Assembly: GCA_031261265.1 (NCBI GenBank)
Contig: JAISKI010000019.1
Span: 1-9,179 of the forward strand
Source: Candidatus Peribacteria bacterium
Lineage (GTDB): Bacteria; Patescibacteria; JAEDAM01; Absconditabacterales; Absconditicoccaceae
DNA: 9,179 nucleotides
Direction of reading: 5' to 3'
In this document: in pieces, positions 1 to 6,973 of the stretch
How the letters are laid out: every line of letters begins with the position of its first letter
Numbering within the stretch: the stretch's first letter is position 1
Notes under the pieces: generated by a model
Seen by the model: only the letters and a program-made list of their open reading frames with translations
What the model was told of the DNA's origin: nothing
The model's database searches: none
Program-made: the position numbers and the translations under genes

Positions 1-1435
1 CTGCTGTAACACTAGCTATGGGTGATCAGTCTCCCCAGTCTACCACAAAAGCATTAGCGAAGTATTTACTCAGCGTTACGACCTGACCTGCTTCAGAGAT
101 GACCGCTGTGAGCTGGATGTCTCTGGTGGTATCAAATACTCGTGGGAAACCCCAATTATTTCAGTTAACACTATCGGTAGTCAGATTTGTATTAGAAAAG
201 GTATTCTTTGCACTACTCGGATTGAGGGCAAGCTGAGGGATATCTGCTTCTGTGACGGTTCCTGTCGCTGTATTTCCGTAGAAAGTATTGGTAAAGACAT
301 TAGATTTATTTAGATTTGTCTGGTCTAGATTTCGTGTACTCGCTATTTGCACAATAGCATCTCTACTGAGCTGACTATTGTAAAATGATTGATAAAAGTA
401 ATACGTTCCTACGGTGGTGATATTACTCGTATCAAAACTTCCCTCCGGAAGGCTTATTAAGTACCCATTATAATTGAAGTTAACGAGGAAGTAGGCCCCT
501 ACCGTTCCTGATATACTACTCGTATCGAAACTTCCTGCTGGTAAACTCGTCAAGGATCCATTCTGGTTGAAGTAGGCGAAGAAGTAGTCTCCTACGGTAG
601 TGATATGACTCGCATCGAAACTTCCCTCTGGCAAACTCGTCAATGCTCCTCCGTTGTTGAAGTAGCGGAAGAAGTTGTTTCCTACCGAAGCCTCACTGGT
701 TCCAAAGAGAGACATTGGTGGCATAGAGGAGACATACACATCACTTGCTGTAGTTCAGGCTTGGGGAATCAAAGAAACTGTGGTACCTGTAAAGGTCCAT
801 CTCGACGTTGTCTTAGTCAGGGTAATTTCATAGGTACCTGCTCCTGTGTAGGTATGCGTTATCGCTGCTGTCACATTTTCTACTGCTGGCCCGTCTCCCC
901 AGTCTACTACAAAAGCATTAGCGAAGTATTTATTCAGCTTTACGACCTGACCTGCTTTAGAGATGACTGCTGTGAGCTGGATATCGGTACTAGCATCAAA
1001 AGCTGTAGTATCGACAAGAGACTCCGCTTCCACAGGTTCTACATTTTCTACGGCACCCTCTCCTTCGCTAGCTCATCCAGAGGAGGGCAAGTCTTCCTCA
1101 TCAGATTCATCTGGTATTGGTAGCCCCTCTTCCGCTTCAACCGCATCTTCCCCTTGCTGTTCAGTGGAGTCCTCACCCTCTGTCAGGGAAGGAAACTGTG
1201 ATTCAGGGGTGGTAGCGGTTTCATCAATATCTTGCTCAATGTCTATTTTCCCATCCTCTGAAGAGGACTCCTCGGTATCAAGGTTAGAAGTATCTGCTGT
1301 ATCTGCTGTTTCTTCTACTACTGCCAGTGTATCTCCATACAGAGTCACTTCCACTGCTGGATTCGACTTCAAGGCAATAAAAGAGAGTACTACTAAGGCT
1401 ACTCCAATGAGTGAAAGAAGGGGTAATTTTTTCAT
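1..1435 (-). CDS. Large modular surface protein, N-terminal part (PKD-like and BspA/DUF285-like repeats), cut by the window edge
   Basis: ATG at 1435; 478 full codons are visible and the gene runs off the left edge. Residues 4-22 form a hydrophobic helix after MKK (signal peptide or N-terminal anchor; no lipobox Cys). Residues about 40-135 are an Asp/Glu/Ser/Thr-rich stalk. About 148-226 is a PKD-like beta-sandwich with DWGDG at 178-182 and HTYTGAGTYEITLT further on. Residues 251-341 are three 30-31-residue repeats (VG-x2-FF-x2-FN ... LTSLPEGSFD) resembling BspA/DUF285 surface repeats. From about 432 a second PKD copy begins (FANAFVVDWGD, then UGA-Gly). In-frame TGA codons, read as Gly, fall at residues 121, 227, 425 and 470; the last completes DWGDG. 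A promoter lies just upstream. Role inferred: cell-surface attachment or adhesion. The domain calls are from motif reading; that this is one secreted repeat protein is firm. Confidence 0.8.
29..121 (-). repeat. Intragenic direct repeat, copy 2 (second PKD-like domain)
   Basis: Second copy of the 893-985 segment, about 93.5% identical, in the same frame 288 codons further into the protein. It implies recent module duplication and suggests that further copies lie beyond the window. Confidence 0.9.
413..685 (-). repeat. Three tandem 30-31-codon repeats inside the surface protein gene
   Basis: Three consecutive units (596-685, 503-595, 413-502 on the minus strand) encode VG-x2-FF-x2-FN-x-NG-x-LTSLP-x-GSFD-x-S-x-IT. 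The cores are strongly conserved in DNA as well (recurring cgaaacttcc and aaactcgtcaa blocks on the plus strand). A fourth, degenerate unit starts at 412 (VGTYYFYQSF). The pattern resembles BspA/DUF285 repeats of bacterial surface proteins. Confidence 0.85.
893..985 (-). repeat. Intragenic direct repeat, copy 1 (first PKD-like domain)
   Basis: This 93-base segment encodes the DIQLTAVIS ... VVDWGD core of the first PKD-like domain. It matches positions 29-121 with 6 mismatches in 93 bases, mostly silent or conservative. The offset is 864 bases (288 codons), which gives the super-repeat period of PKD domain plus BspA-like block. Confidence 0.9.
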
Positions 1436-1471
1436 GGAAGAAAGAATAAAAGGTAAAAAATTCTACCCCTA

Positions 1472-1499
1472 AGTATACTCAAAAAAAAATTCTCGTCAA
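1472..1499 (-). promoter_or_regulatory. Sigma-70-type promoter for the surface protein gene
   Basis: Minus strand: -35 TTGACG (1499-1494), a 16-base spacer containing nine T's, and -10 TATACT (1477-1472). Five of six bases match consensus in each box. The predicted start, near 1465, leaves a leader of about 30 bases before the ATG at 1435. Confidence 0.6.
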
Positions 1500-1545
1500 A
1501 AAATCAGCTACTTTTTCAGGCACTTCACCTTGGATTTCTTTAAAA

Positions 1546-1569
1546 ATGTCTATATATATATATGGACAT
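1546..1569 (-). terminator. AT-rich hairpin with U run, possible second terminator of secY
   Basis: A perfectly symmetric 24-base hairpin: ATGTC/GACAT outer stem, one G-T pair, then an alternating TA stem (10 pairs, 4-base loop). On the minus strand it is followed by five T's. It lies downstream of secY and the hairpin at 1588-1620, so it is probably a backup terminator. Its many A-T pairs make it weak. Confidence 0.4.
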
Positions 1570-1587
1570 TCTTATTTCTATATCTTT

Positions 1588-1620
1588 AAAATCTGACCTC
1601 ATTTCTGAAATCAGACTTTT
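1588..1620 (-). terminator. Hairpin just downstream of secY, probable terminator (possibly bidirectional)
   Basis: Arms AAAATCTGA (1588-1596) and TCAGACTTTT (1611-1620) pair with one bulged base, and the stem extends inward through G-T pairs. On the minus strand it begins 18 bases past the secY stop and ends in TTTT. The longer T-runs (1617-1622, 1625-1630) are on the plus strand, so it would also stop antisense transcription entering secY. Confidence 0.5.
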
Positions 1621-1637
1621 TTGATTTTTTCTAAGGT

Positions 1638-2963
1638 TTAATATTTTTCATACTTTGCCATTACCAAGTCCGTATCTACTTTATTGATCAAGTCTTGTAC
1701 TACACCTACGATAATGATAATTCCAGATCCTGCAACTACGATTGGCATTCCTCCAACGGACTGAGCGATAGTAGTGATGAAAGGGATTCGATTGAGAATA
1801 TAGGTATAAATCGCTATCAAAGCAAGTCCCAATCCTCCTCGTAAACACAGATGCATTAAGATCCCGTTGATGTATTTTGCAGTAGCTTTTCCTGGCCTGA
1901 TACCTGGTACATATCCACCTCTTTTCTGAATATTATCAGAGATTTTATCAGGGCTGAAGGTAATCAAGGTATAGAGGAAGGTAAACGCTACGATGAAGAC
2001 GATATAAAAGAGAATTGCGATTCGTCCTGGGTTTTGAGAGTAGATATTGAGATGAAGTCAAATCCATTCTGCGATAGCCATTAATTTTAGATTTGCTGGG
2101 TTGAACTGCGTAATCAATTGAGAACACAAGTAAGGGAAGGAAACAAATGCCATGGCAAAGATGATTGGCACCATTCCTACAGGATTGAGCGGAATAGGCA
2201 AGATGGAAGACTGTTGCACTTTACCAGATTTTGCGTAGATCACGGGGATCTCTTTGGTTGATTTGAGGATGAAGATAGAAAGCAGAATTAGTACTAATAC
2301 GATCGCTACCATAAAGACTAATACTCCTACTCGTGAACTTCCTGTACTGAGGCTATTGTAAGCGGATTGAATGATCCCAGAAACGATAGATGCGAAGATC
2401 AACATAGAAATTCCATTGGAAATCCCTTTTTCTGTGATGAGTTCTCCTAACCACATCAAGAGCATTGATCCCACAGAGAGCAAGAATGCGGTCATTACTA
2501 CAATTGCAATATTTCCTGTATCAATCGCTACTCCTCCTAACATGGAATTCATGATGAATACCATTCCCAATCCTTGCAAGAATGCCATAGGAAAAGTAAG
2601 ATATCTGGTGTATTGGTTGATTCTATTTTTACCAGATTCACCTTGTTCGGTGAGTTCTTCGAGATGAGGAATCACTGAGCTAAGAAGCTGAAGGATAATA
2701 GAAGCGGTAATATAGGGAGATACTCCGATCGCGATGATTGCAAAATTTGATAACGCTCCTCCCATCAACATAATGAGATATCCAAACCCTCCTGCTGCTC
2801 CTGCTTCGAAAGTTCCACCCATCAAGGCTTGGAGATCTACGAAAGGGATAGGCACAAAGACCAAAAGTCTGTATAGAGCAAGTATTGCCAACGTAAATCA
2901 GAGTTTTTTCAAAACACTCTTATTGGAAAAGATTTCTTTTGCTTTTCTGAGGAATTTTTTCAT
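1638..2963 (-). CDS. secY: Protein translocase subunit SecY
   Basis: Membrane channel of the Sec translocon, working with SecE/SecG and SecA or ribosomes to export and insert proteins. It has 441 residues, normal for SecY. The cytosolic N-terminus (MKKFLRKAKEIFSNKSVLKK) leads into multiple membrane helices. Family signatures include GGALSNFAIIAIGVSPYITA with SIILQLL, EQGESGKNRINQYTRYLT, and near 347-358 KRGGYVPGIRPGKATA in the large cytosolic loop. In-frame TGA codons at residues 22 (KKLGFT) and 302 (AEWIGLH) must be read as Gly for the protein to be whole; under the standard code it would look like two fragments lacking the N-terminus. The start at 2963 is the ATG that gives the standard N-terminus. 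It lies 59 bases after rplO, with a terminator-like hairpin between them. adk and map, often next in this operon, are absent. Confidence 0.97.
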
Positions 2964-2982
2964 AGCCAAAGTCCGTTTGAAA

Positions 2983-3013
2983 CATAAAACAAAACAGACG
3001 CAGTAGAGCGTCT
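2983..3013 (-). terminator. Terminator/attenuator-like hairpin between rplO and secY
   Basis: Minus strand: AGACGC, six-base loop, GCGTCT (3013-2996), followed by GTTTTGTTTTAT. This is a perfect 6-bp stem plus a broken U-tract in the rplO-secY gap. I see no clear promoter between it and secY, so partial read-through, setting a lower secY level, is more likely than full termination. Confidence 0.5.
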
Positions 3014-3022
3014 ATTACCAAA

Positions 3023-3469
3023 TTAAGCGATTTTCCCACCAGCTTTTTCGATTTTTTCTAGTGCTGATTTAGTGAATTTTTCAATACCTGTGAAAGTAAG
3101 AGCTTTAGAAAGTTCTCCATTTCCGAGGATTTTCACTAACGCAGAGATATTCTTGATATATCCAGCTGATTTCAGGCTTTCTTTTGTCACTTCAGCGGTA
3201 ATGCGAGGATCTTTATCCAAAGAAGAAACATTTACCACTTCGTAAATATCTACGAGCTTGTAGTATCTTTTGAATCCTTTTGCCTTTGGTTTTCTCATGA
3301 GAATCGTAGTCTGACCTCCTTCAAAGAAAGGACGAACGGATGCTCCTGCTCTAGCTTTTTGACCTTTATGTCCTTTTCCAGAGTAATTTCCCTTGGAAGC
3401 ATCTCCTCTACCGAGTCTTCTGGAGGGAGCTTTGAAGCCCTTTGACTTCTGTAATTCGTGTAATTTCAT
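3023..3469 (-). CDS. rplO: 50S ribosomal protein L15
   Basis: Component of the large ribosomal subunit, assembling late around 23S rRNA. It has 148 residues, the usual length. The N-terminal glycine/lysine-rich RNA-binding stretch carries LGRGDASKGNYSGKGHKGQK and then GASVRPFFEGGQTTILMRKP, the L15 hallmark. The C-terminal half matches the L15 globular region (SLDKDPRITAEV, VKILGNGELSKALTF). ATG at 3469 preserves the canonical MKLHEL start. It is immediately upstream of secY, as in the spc operon. The usual upstream genes (rpmD, rpsE, rplR) are missing and a divergent NADAR gene takes their place, so the pair forms its own transcription unit. No in-frame TGA. Confidence 0.97.
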   Translation of the reverse strand: MKLHELQKSKGFKAPSRRLGRGDASKGNYSGKGHKGQKARAGASVRPFFEGGQTTILMRKPKAKGFKRYYKLVDIYEVVNVSSLDKDPRITAEVTKESLKSAGYIKNISALVKILGNGELSKALTFTGIEKFTKSALEKIEKAGGKIA

Positions 3470-3480
3470 TGGTAATACAT

Positions 3481-3509
3481 AAGATAATGTGTAAAAAATC
3501 TGATCACAA
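3481..3509 (-). promoter_or_regulatory. Candidate promoter for rplO-secY
   Basis: Minus strand: TTGTGA (3509-3504), 17-base spacer, TATCTT (3486-3481), with four of six matches in each box. It would start transcription near 3474, only about 5 bases before the rplO ATG. Weak match, but some promoter is needed here because the upstream gene is divergent. Confidence 0.35.
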
Positions 3510-3540
3510 GTAGAAATGAGCTTATGTATTTGCTAGAGAT

Positions 3541-3581
3541 TTTCAAGAGGAAATACGAAAAAAATCCGTTTTCTCTTGAAA
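3541..3581. repeat. 13-bp inverted repeat in the divergent rplO/NADAR intergenic region
   Basis: TTTCAAGAGGAAA (3541-3553) and TTTTCTCTTGAAA (3569-3581) are reverse complements with one G-T pair, separated by 15 bases. The right arm covers the -35 box of the plus-strand promoter, a position fitting an operator or a transcription-blocking hairpin. No U-run follows directly on either strand, so it is not a classical terminator. Confidence 0.6.
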
Positions 3582-3604
3582 TGAAGATGAGTAATAGTTA
3601 TATT
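3576..3604 (+). promoter_or_regulatory. Sigma-70-type promoter for the NADAR gene
   Basis: Plus strand: TTGAAA (3576-3581), 17-base spacer, TATATT (3599-3604); five of six consensus matches in each box. Predicted start near 3611, about 29 bases before the ATG at 3640. Confidence 0.6.
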
Positions 3605-3639
3605 TAGTAATAGTATTTATTTTCTTGGCATATTCCCAG

Positions 3640-4167
3640 ATGATTGAGCGTTTTGAACCTAAGCAATATTCTCCAGAGGAAATCGGAGATGCTGCCCTTA
3701 TCATTCACCCCAAAGCCAAAGGCTACAATATCAAAGAGGAAGAAATTGCTCAAGTTTTTGAGAAAGGAAGCAATTTTACTCAACTCAAAACTCCTCTTGT
3801 GGATGAATGGGGAAATGAATTTTGGGATAGTGAAGGATATTATATGGCTTGTAGAACTCAAGACCCCGCTATCAAGCAGGCAATCGCATTTTTGTCTACA
3901 GGATGGGGCTTATCTACCAAAGCAAGAAATCTTTTTCCTTTGGAACAGGATGAAGACAAGAGAATCGAATATATGAGAAAAACACTCAAGCTAAAATATG
4001 ATACCAATCCTGACCTAAAAGAGCTCTTAATGCAAACGAAACCCAGAGAGATCATTGAATACACCTATCGAGGAGATACCCTTTTTGGAATTGACCAAGA
4101 AACTCTGAGCTGAAGAAATGTTTTGGGAAGACTTTCCATGGAATATAGAGACCAAGAGGAAGCATAA
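3640..4167 (+). CDS. NADAR-domain protein (YbiA-like N-glycosidase superfamily)
   Basis: 175 residues from ATG 3640; an in-frame TTG at 3625 would add five residues, and neither has a Shine-Dalgarno. It resembles E. coli YbiA along its length: GSNFTQLKTPL (43-53) for FSNF..P, FWDSEGYYMA (61-70) for the WPTSEHYFQA active-site segment with Glu65 kept, the acidic/basic middle helix region, LKELLMQTKPREIIEYTYRGD (127-147) for LLATAPAKLVEHT, and GRNVLGRLSMEYR (158-170) for GKNRLGYLLMELR. Gly158 is coded by TGA; stopping there would cut off this C-terminal motif. Family knowledge: NADAR proteins act on N-glycosidic bonds, including riboflavin intermediates and ADP-ribosylated guanine. The substrate here is unknown. 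It is the only plus-strand gene and no DarT-like partner is visible. It ends 6 bases from the convergent M23 stop. Confidence 0.8.
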
Positions 4168-4173
4168 TCAGAT

Positions 4174-5235
4174 TTATTTTTGAAATTTGCATTTTTTCAG
4201 GAGCTGAACGAGTTTTTCGTTTTGCTGAAATTCTGCGATCTTTTCTGGAGTATTGATAAAAAGCAGAAAGGAAGAAAGCGTCGTGTCTCCGTAATTGATG
4301 TTTACTAGGGCAAGCCCTGTCGTAGCAGTGGTTTGAAGGAAGATTTTTCTCTCATTATCAAGGACCTGAATTTTTGCAGGAGTAAAGGTAAGAAGCCCTG
4401 ATCCTCCTGAAATCATGATCGGAGAGGAAAGAAATATCCCCCCTCCTGCTTTTTTATTGATGGTAAGGGTAGAAATAGCATTTGTCTCCATAAATCCACA
4501 AGTAGTTCCCTCAAGGGTAATATCTTTGGCAGAGAGGTAAATACTCTGAGGATCGGTTTCCGTTTTTTCTGCTAATTTTGTAGTCGTCTCCAGAAAAACG
4601 ATAGGATCAAGAGTGGCTTCTCTAACTTTTGCAAAGCAGTTTCCTTCATTTACGATTTCATCGATCGTACCTTCACATCCCTTGGGGAAGAACGGATGAT
4701 TCCCATCCTGATTTTTCTCTAATTGGAAATGGAGGTGAGGACCTGTGGCATTCCCCGTATCTCCCACTTCTCCAATTTTCTCTCCCTCAGTGACTTGCTG
4801 TCCGACTTGGACCTCGATCAGAGAAAGATGAGCATAAGTAGAAAAGAGAATTTGCCCATTTCGTTGGTGTTTGATGACGATAACATTTCCTCGATCGCCC
4901 CTAGATTCTGCAACGATTACCTCTCCTGCATGACTTGCGTAGATGGGAGTTCAGATTTTTGTAGCGATATCGACTCCCTGATGAGAACCGATTCCTACAT
5001 CTCGTCCCCCGAAATAGGTGCTCAGTCGAAGCATGGAATAGGTGGAGCGGTAAGTAGGGAGGTTTCTATAGGAAAAATAGTCAGCATTCTGAATTTTTGG
5101 GAGCGGGATCGTGCATTCTTCACCAACACATTTGCTAGGAGTGATTTCTTGGAGAGGATAACTTCGTGCATTCGCCTGAGCTAGGAAAGAGAAAAGAAAG
5201 CTGAAGAGAAAAATGGGGAGATATTGTCGTTTCAT
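4174..5235 (-). CDS. Secreted M23-family (LytM/lysostaphin-type) metallopeptidase
   Basis: Predicted peptidoglycan endopeptidase exported through Sec. It has 353 residues. Residues 1-23 are a signal peptide with likely cleavage after AQANA. The M23 domain spans about 68-175: HQGVD gives zinc ligands His85 and Asp89, STYAHLS gives His136, and GPHLHF gives His167 and zinc ligand His169. All catalytic residues are present, so it should be active. TGA at residue 95 is read as Gly in the conserved G-T-P-I-Y-A strand; without recoding the domain would be split between its two metal motifs. The C-terminal 170 residues are a beta-rich region with Cys (GCEGT, GNCF, TTCGF) and no family I recognise, possibly Ig-like. 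The start at 5235 is the only one giving a signal peptide. It follows the small 5278-5661 gene by 42 bases and is probably cotranscribed with it. Confidence 0.93.
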
Positions 5236-5277
5236 TGTAGGATGAAGGATAAAGAGAGAGATTGAAGGAAGGAAAAA

Positions 5278-5661
5278 TTATTCACTAGGGAAAAGGGAGT
5301 TCTTTAGCTCTTCACTATTTTTTTCTATCCTTGCCAATAGTTTATCTTTAGCTTGCAATTCCTTTTGGAATTCAGGATTGTCCGAACTACGTTTCAAAGG
5401 ATCTTCTTTATCAAATTTCAAATCATAATCACCAATTTCTGCCATTTCTTTCTGATAATCTTGGAAAGCGGTCAAGTTGCTAGCAAAATACTCTCGTTCT
5501 CTAATATGTACCGAGCAGTCCGTCCTCTTTTGTAGTTGTAGCAGCTTTAGCATTTCTGGTTTATTGATCAATTCAGTGAAATACTCTCTTCAAAATCTCT
5601 CTACTTCAGATTTTGAGATCTTGTTAGTAAATTCTCGTTCTTTCATGGGACTGGGTTCCAT
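5278..5661 (-). CDS. Hypothetical small charged helical protein
   Basis: I do not recognise this family. It has 127 residues from ATG 5661, or 122 from the second in-frame ATG at 5646; neither has a Shine-Dalgarno, and the nearby promoter fits both. TGA at 5592-5590 (VERFG-REYF) is read as Gly. The composition is rich in Lys, Glu, Asp and Leu, with no signal peptide or membrane helix. The C-terminal part (FQKELQAKDKLLARIEKN and on) looks like an amphipathic helix or short coiled coil. One Cys (TDCSVHIRERE). It lies directly upstream of the M23 gene, probably in the same transcript; functional linkage is unproven. Ends with TAA. Confidence 0.75.
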
Positions 5662-5684
5662 ACTAGTAAAATATCTGACAGGTA

Positions 5685-5712
5685 ATTATAGGTTTTTACT
5701 AGAGAAATGCAA
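5685..5712 (-). promoter_or_regulatory. Promoter for the small-protein/M23 peptidase unit
   Basis: Minus strand: perfect -10 TATAAT (5690-5685), 16-base spacer, -35 TTGCAT (5712-5707, four of six). Predicted start near 5678, 17 bases before the ATG at 5661. Confidence 0.6.
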
Positions 5713-5740
5713 GTGCTTAACCTGAAACATATTTTAAGAT

Positions 5741-5768
5741 TCAAAAAAAACTCCCGATTGCTCAGGAG
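5741..5768 (-). terminator. Intrinsic terminator of the Nudix gene
   Basis: Minus strand: CTCCTGAGCAATCGGGAG (5768-5751), stem CTCC-(mismatch)-GA around a short loop, followed by eight T's (5750-5743). It starts 4 bases after the Nudix stop. The core is identical to the hairpin after rplL. Confidence 0.85.
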
Positions 5769-5772
5769 ATTT

Positions 5773-6426
5773 TTAGAGCTGAGCTCTTTGCTGTGAAAGC
5801 TTTCTATAGTACTTAGATAATGCAATATAGGTATTTGCATCTTTGATATATCCAGATTCAAGTAAATCAAATGCCTCATCCAGAGGGATCTCAATAACAT
5901 TGATATGTTCATCTACATCTAATTTTTGTGCTAATTTCTTCTCACATCATGAGGCTAAGAAGATATCTACCGTTTGCTTAATACTTCCTGGATCTTGATA
6001 ATGTTCTCCTAAATATTCTACTGTTAAAGGAACATATCAAGTTTCTTCCGCTAATTCCCTAACCCCACCTTCCTCACCACTTTCATTTCATTCAAGATAT
6101 CCAGCAGGAAGTTCAATAAGGGCTCCCTCTTTAGATAAGGCAATAGGCTGAATGACAAATACAATGGACCCCTCTACCGTAATGGGCAAAATAACAGAAG
6201 CCTTTTTTTTATCAATATATTCTCTCGTGATTTGTTCACCGTTTGGTAGTACAAAATCCTGAGTTTTGATTTTCAAAAATTTCCCTCATTCTCTAGTCTC
6301 AGATACAGGCTTTACTTTATATAGCTCTAATAAGCTATCTATTTTTTCTTTTGTAGATTGGGTAAGCTTTTTAGAAGACACTGTTGTCTCTGACCCTTTC
6401 TCCAAATTGATTTCTGATCCATCCAT
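5773..6426 (-). CDS. Nudix hydrolase, ADP-ribose pyrophosphatase-like
   Basis: Predicted to hydrolyse a nucleoside diphosphate linked to X, most likely ADP-ribose to AMP plus ribose 5-phosphate. It has 217 residues. The full Nudix box spans 109-131: Gly109, Glu115, then R123-E-L-A-E-E-T-G130-Y, fitting GX5EX7REUXEEXGU. A Pro at 146, 15 residues past the box (HYQDPGS), is the pattern of ADPRases, and the C-terminal AFDLLESGYIKDANT matches the NudF-like end. TGA codons at residues 47, 113, 130 and 160 are read as Gly; two lie inside the Nudix box and one is its invariant terminal Gly. The N-terminal 55 residues are an extension of unknown role. ATG 6426 has only a weak AAGG upstream. It lies downstream of rplL, with a terminator before and after it; I see no convincing own promoter. 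Confidence 0.93.
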
Positions 6427-6480
6427 ACTACCTTAATTCAAAGAATAAAGAGTTATAAAGTCTGAATTACTTCTTCATTT

Positions 6481-6508
6481 TAACAAGAAACTCCCGATTG
6501 CTCAGGAG
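6481..6508 (-). terminator. Intrinsic terminator after rplL
   Basis: Same 18-base hairpin as at 5751-5768, here followed on the minus strand by TTTCTTGTT, a weaker U-tract. It lies about 30 bases past the rplL stop, so some read-through into the Nudix gene is possible. Confidence 0.7.
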
Positions 6509-6536
6509 ATTCTTATGAATTTAGGACAATGTTTAA

Positions 6537-6920
6537 CTATTTGTAATTTACGGTAGCTCCAGCTTCAACCAATTTAGCTTTGATAGCTTCAGCTTCTTCG
6601 AATTTTACTCCTTCTTTGATCACTTTAGGAGCAGCTTCTACTAAGTCTTTAGCAGCTTTAAGGTCGATGTTCAAGATTTCTTTTATTACCTTGATTACAG
6701 AGATTTTCTGAGCACCAGCTTCTGTCAGTTCGATATTAACGGTGTCTGATCCAGCAGCAGCTCCAGCGTCTCCACCAGCAGCAGCACCTCCCGCTACAAC
6801 CATTGCAGCAGCAGATACACCAAATTTTTCTTCGATAGCTTTTACAAGCCCATTGAGTTCTATAGCAGACATCTTTTCGATGAGCTCGAGAACTTGTGTT
6901 TGTTCTTTAGTTAATTCCAT
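6537..6920 (-). CDS. rplL: 50S ribosomal protein L7/L12
   Basis: Stalk protein of the large subunit; dimers bind L10 and recruit translational GTPases. It has 127 residues, normal length. N-terminal dimerisation helices (ELTKEQTQVLELIEKMSAIE ... LVKAIEEKFGV), Ala/Gly hinge (AAAMVVAGGAAAGGDAGAAA), then the C-terminal domain with KISVIKVIKEI, LKAAKDLVEAAPKVIKEGV and AKLVEAGATV. Follows rplJ by 52 bases, as expected for a cotranscribed pair. Ends with TAG. rpoB, the usual next gene, is replaced by a Nudix gene. No in-frame TGA. Confidence 0.98.
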   Translation of the reverse strand: MELTKEQTQVLELIEKMSAIELNGLVKAIEEKFGVSAAAMVVAGGAAAGGDAGAAAGSDTVNIELTEAGAQKISVIKVIKEILNIDLKAAKDLVEAAPKVIKEGVKFEEAEAIKAKLVEAGATVNYK

Positions 6921-6951
6921 GATTTAATAAGAATAAGGGATAAAGAGTGGT

Positions 6952-6973
6952 ATCTCGTCATACTGAGCGAGAT
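6952..6973 (-). promoter_or_regulatory. Hairpin in the rplJ-rplL intergenic region
   Basis: ATCTCG and CGAGAT (6952-6957, 6968-6973) form a perfect 6-bp stem with a 10-base loop. It starts at the last base of the rplJ stop codon on the minus strand. No U-tract follows, so it is not a terminator; it could be a processing or stability element setting the L12:L10 ratio. Inference only. Confidence 0.4.

Noticed and set aside
413..685. CRISPR-like tandem repeats
   Set aside because: The repeats are in-frame protein repeats of about 90 bases without unique spacers; no cas genes are present.
605..1472. Long plus-strand open frames opposite the surface gene
   Set aside because: They are shadows of the repetitive acidic minus-strand gene: low-complexity Ser/Cys translations, no promoter and no recognisable domain.
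1546..1569. TA-rich tract as a replication origin or partition site
   Set aside because: Only one short alternating tract, no DnaA boxes or iterons seen; a weak terminator hairpin is the simpler reading.
5643..5912. Minus-strand open frame across the Nudix C-terminus and the promoter/terminator region
   Set aside because: Out of frame with the Nudix protein, no family resemblance, and it runs through a terminator and promoter.
1..6426. The split genes could be pseudogenes with nonsense mutations or assembly errors
   Set aside because: Every interruption is TGA, never TAA or TAG, frame is kept across all of them, conserved motifs continue on both sides, and essential secY is among them.
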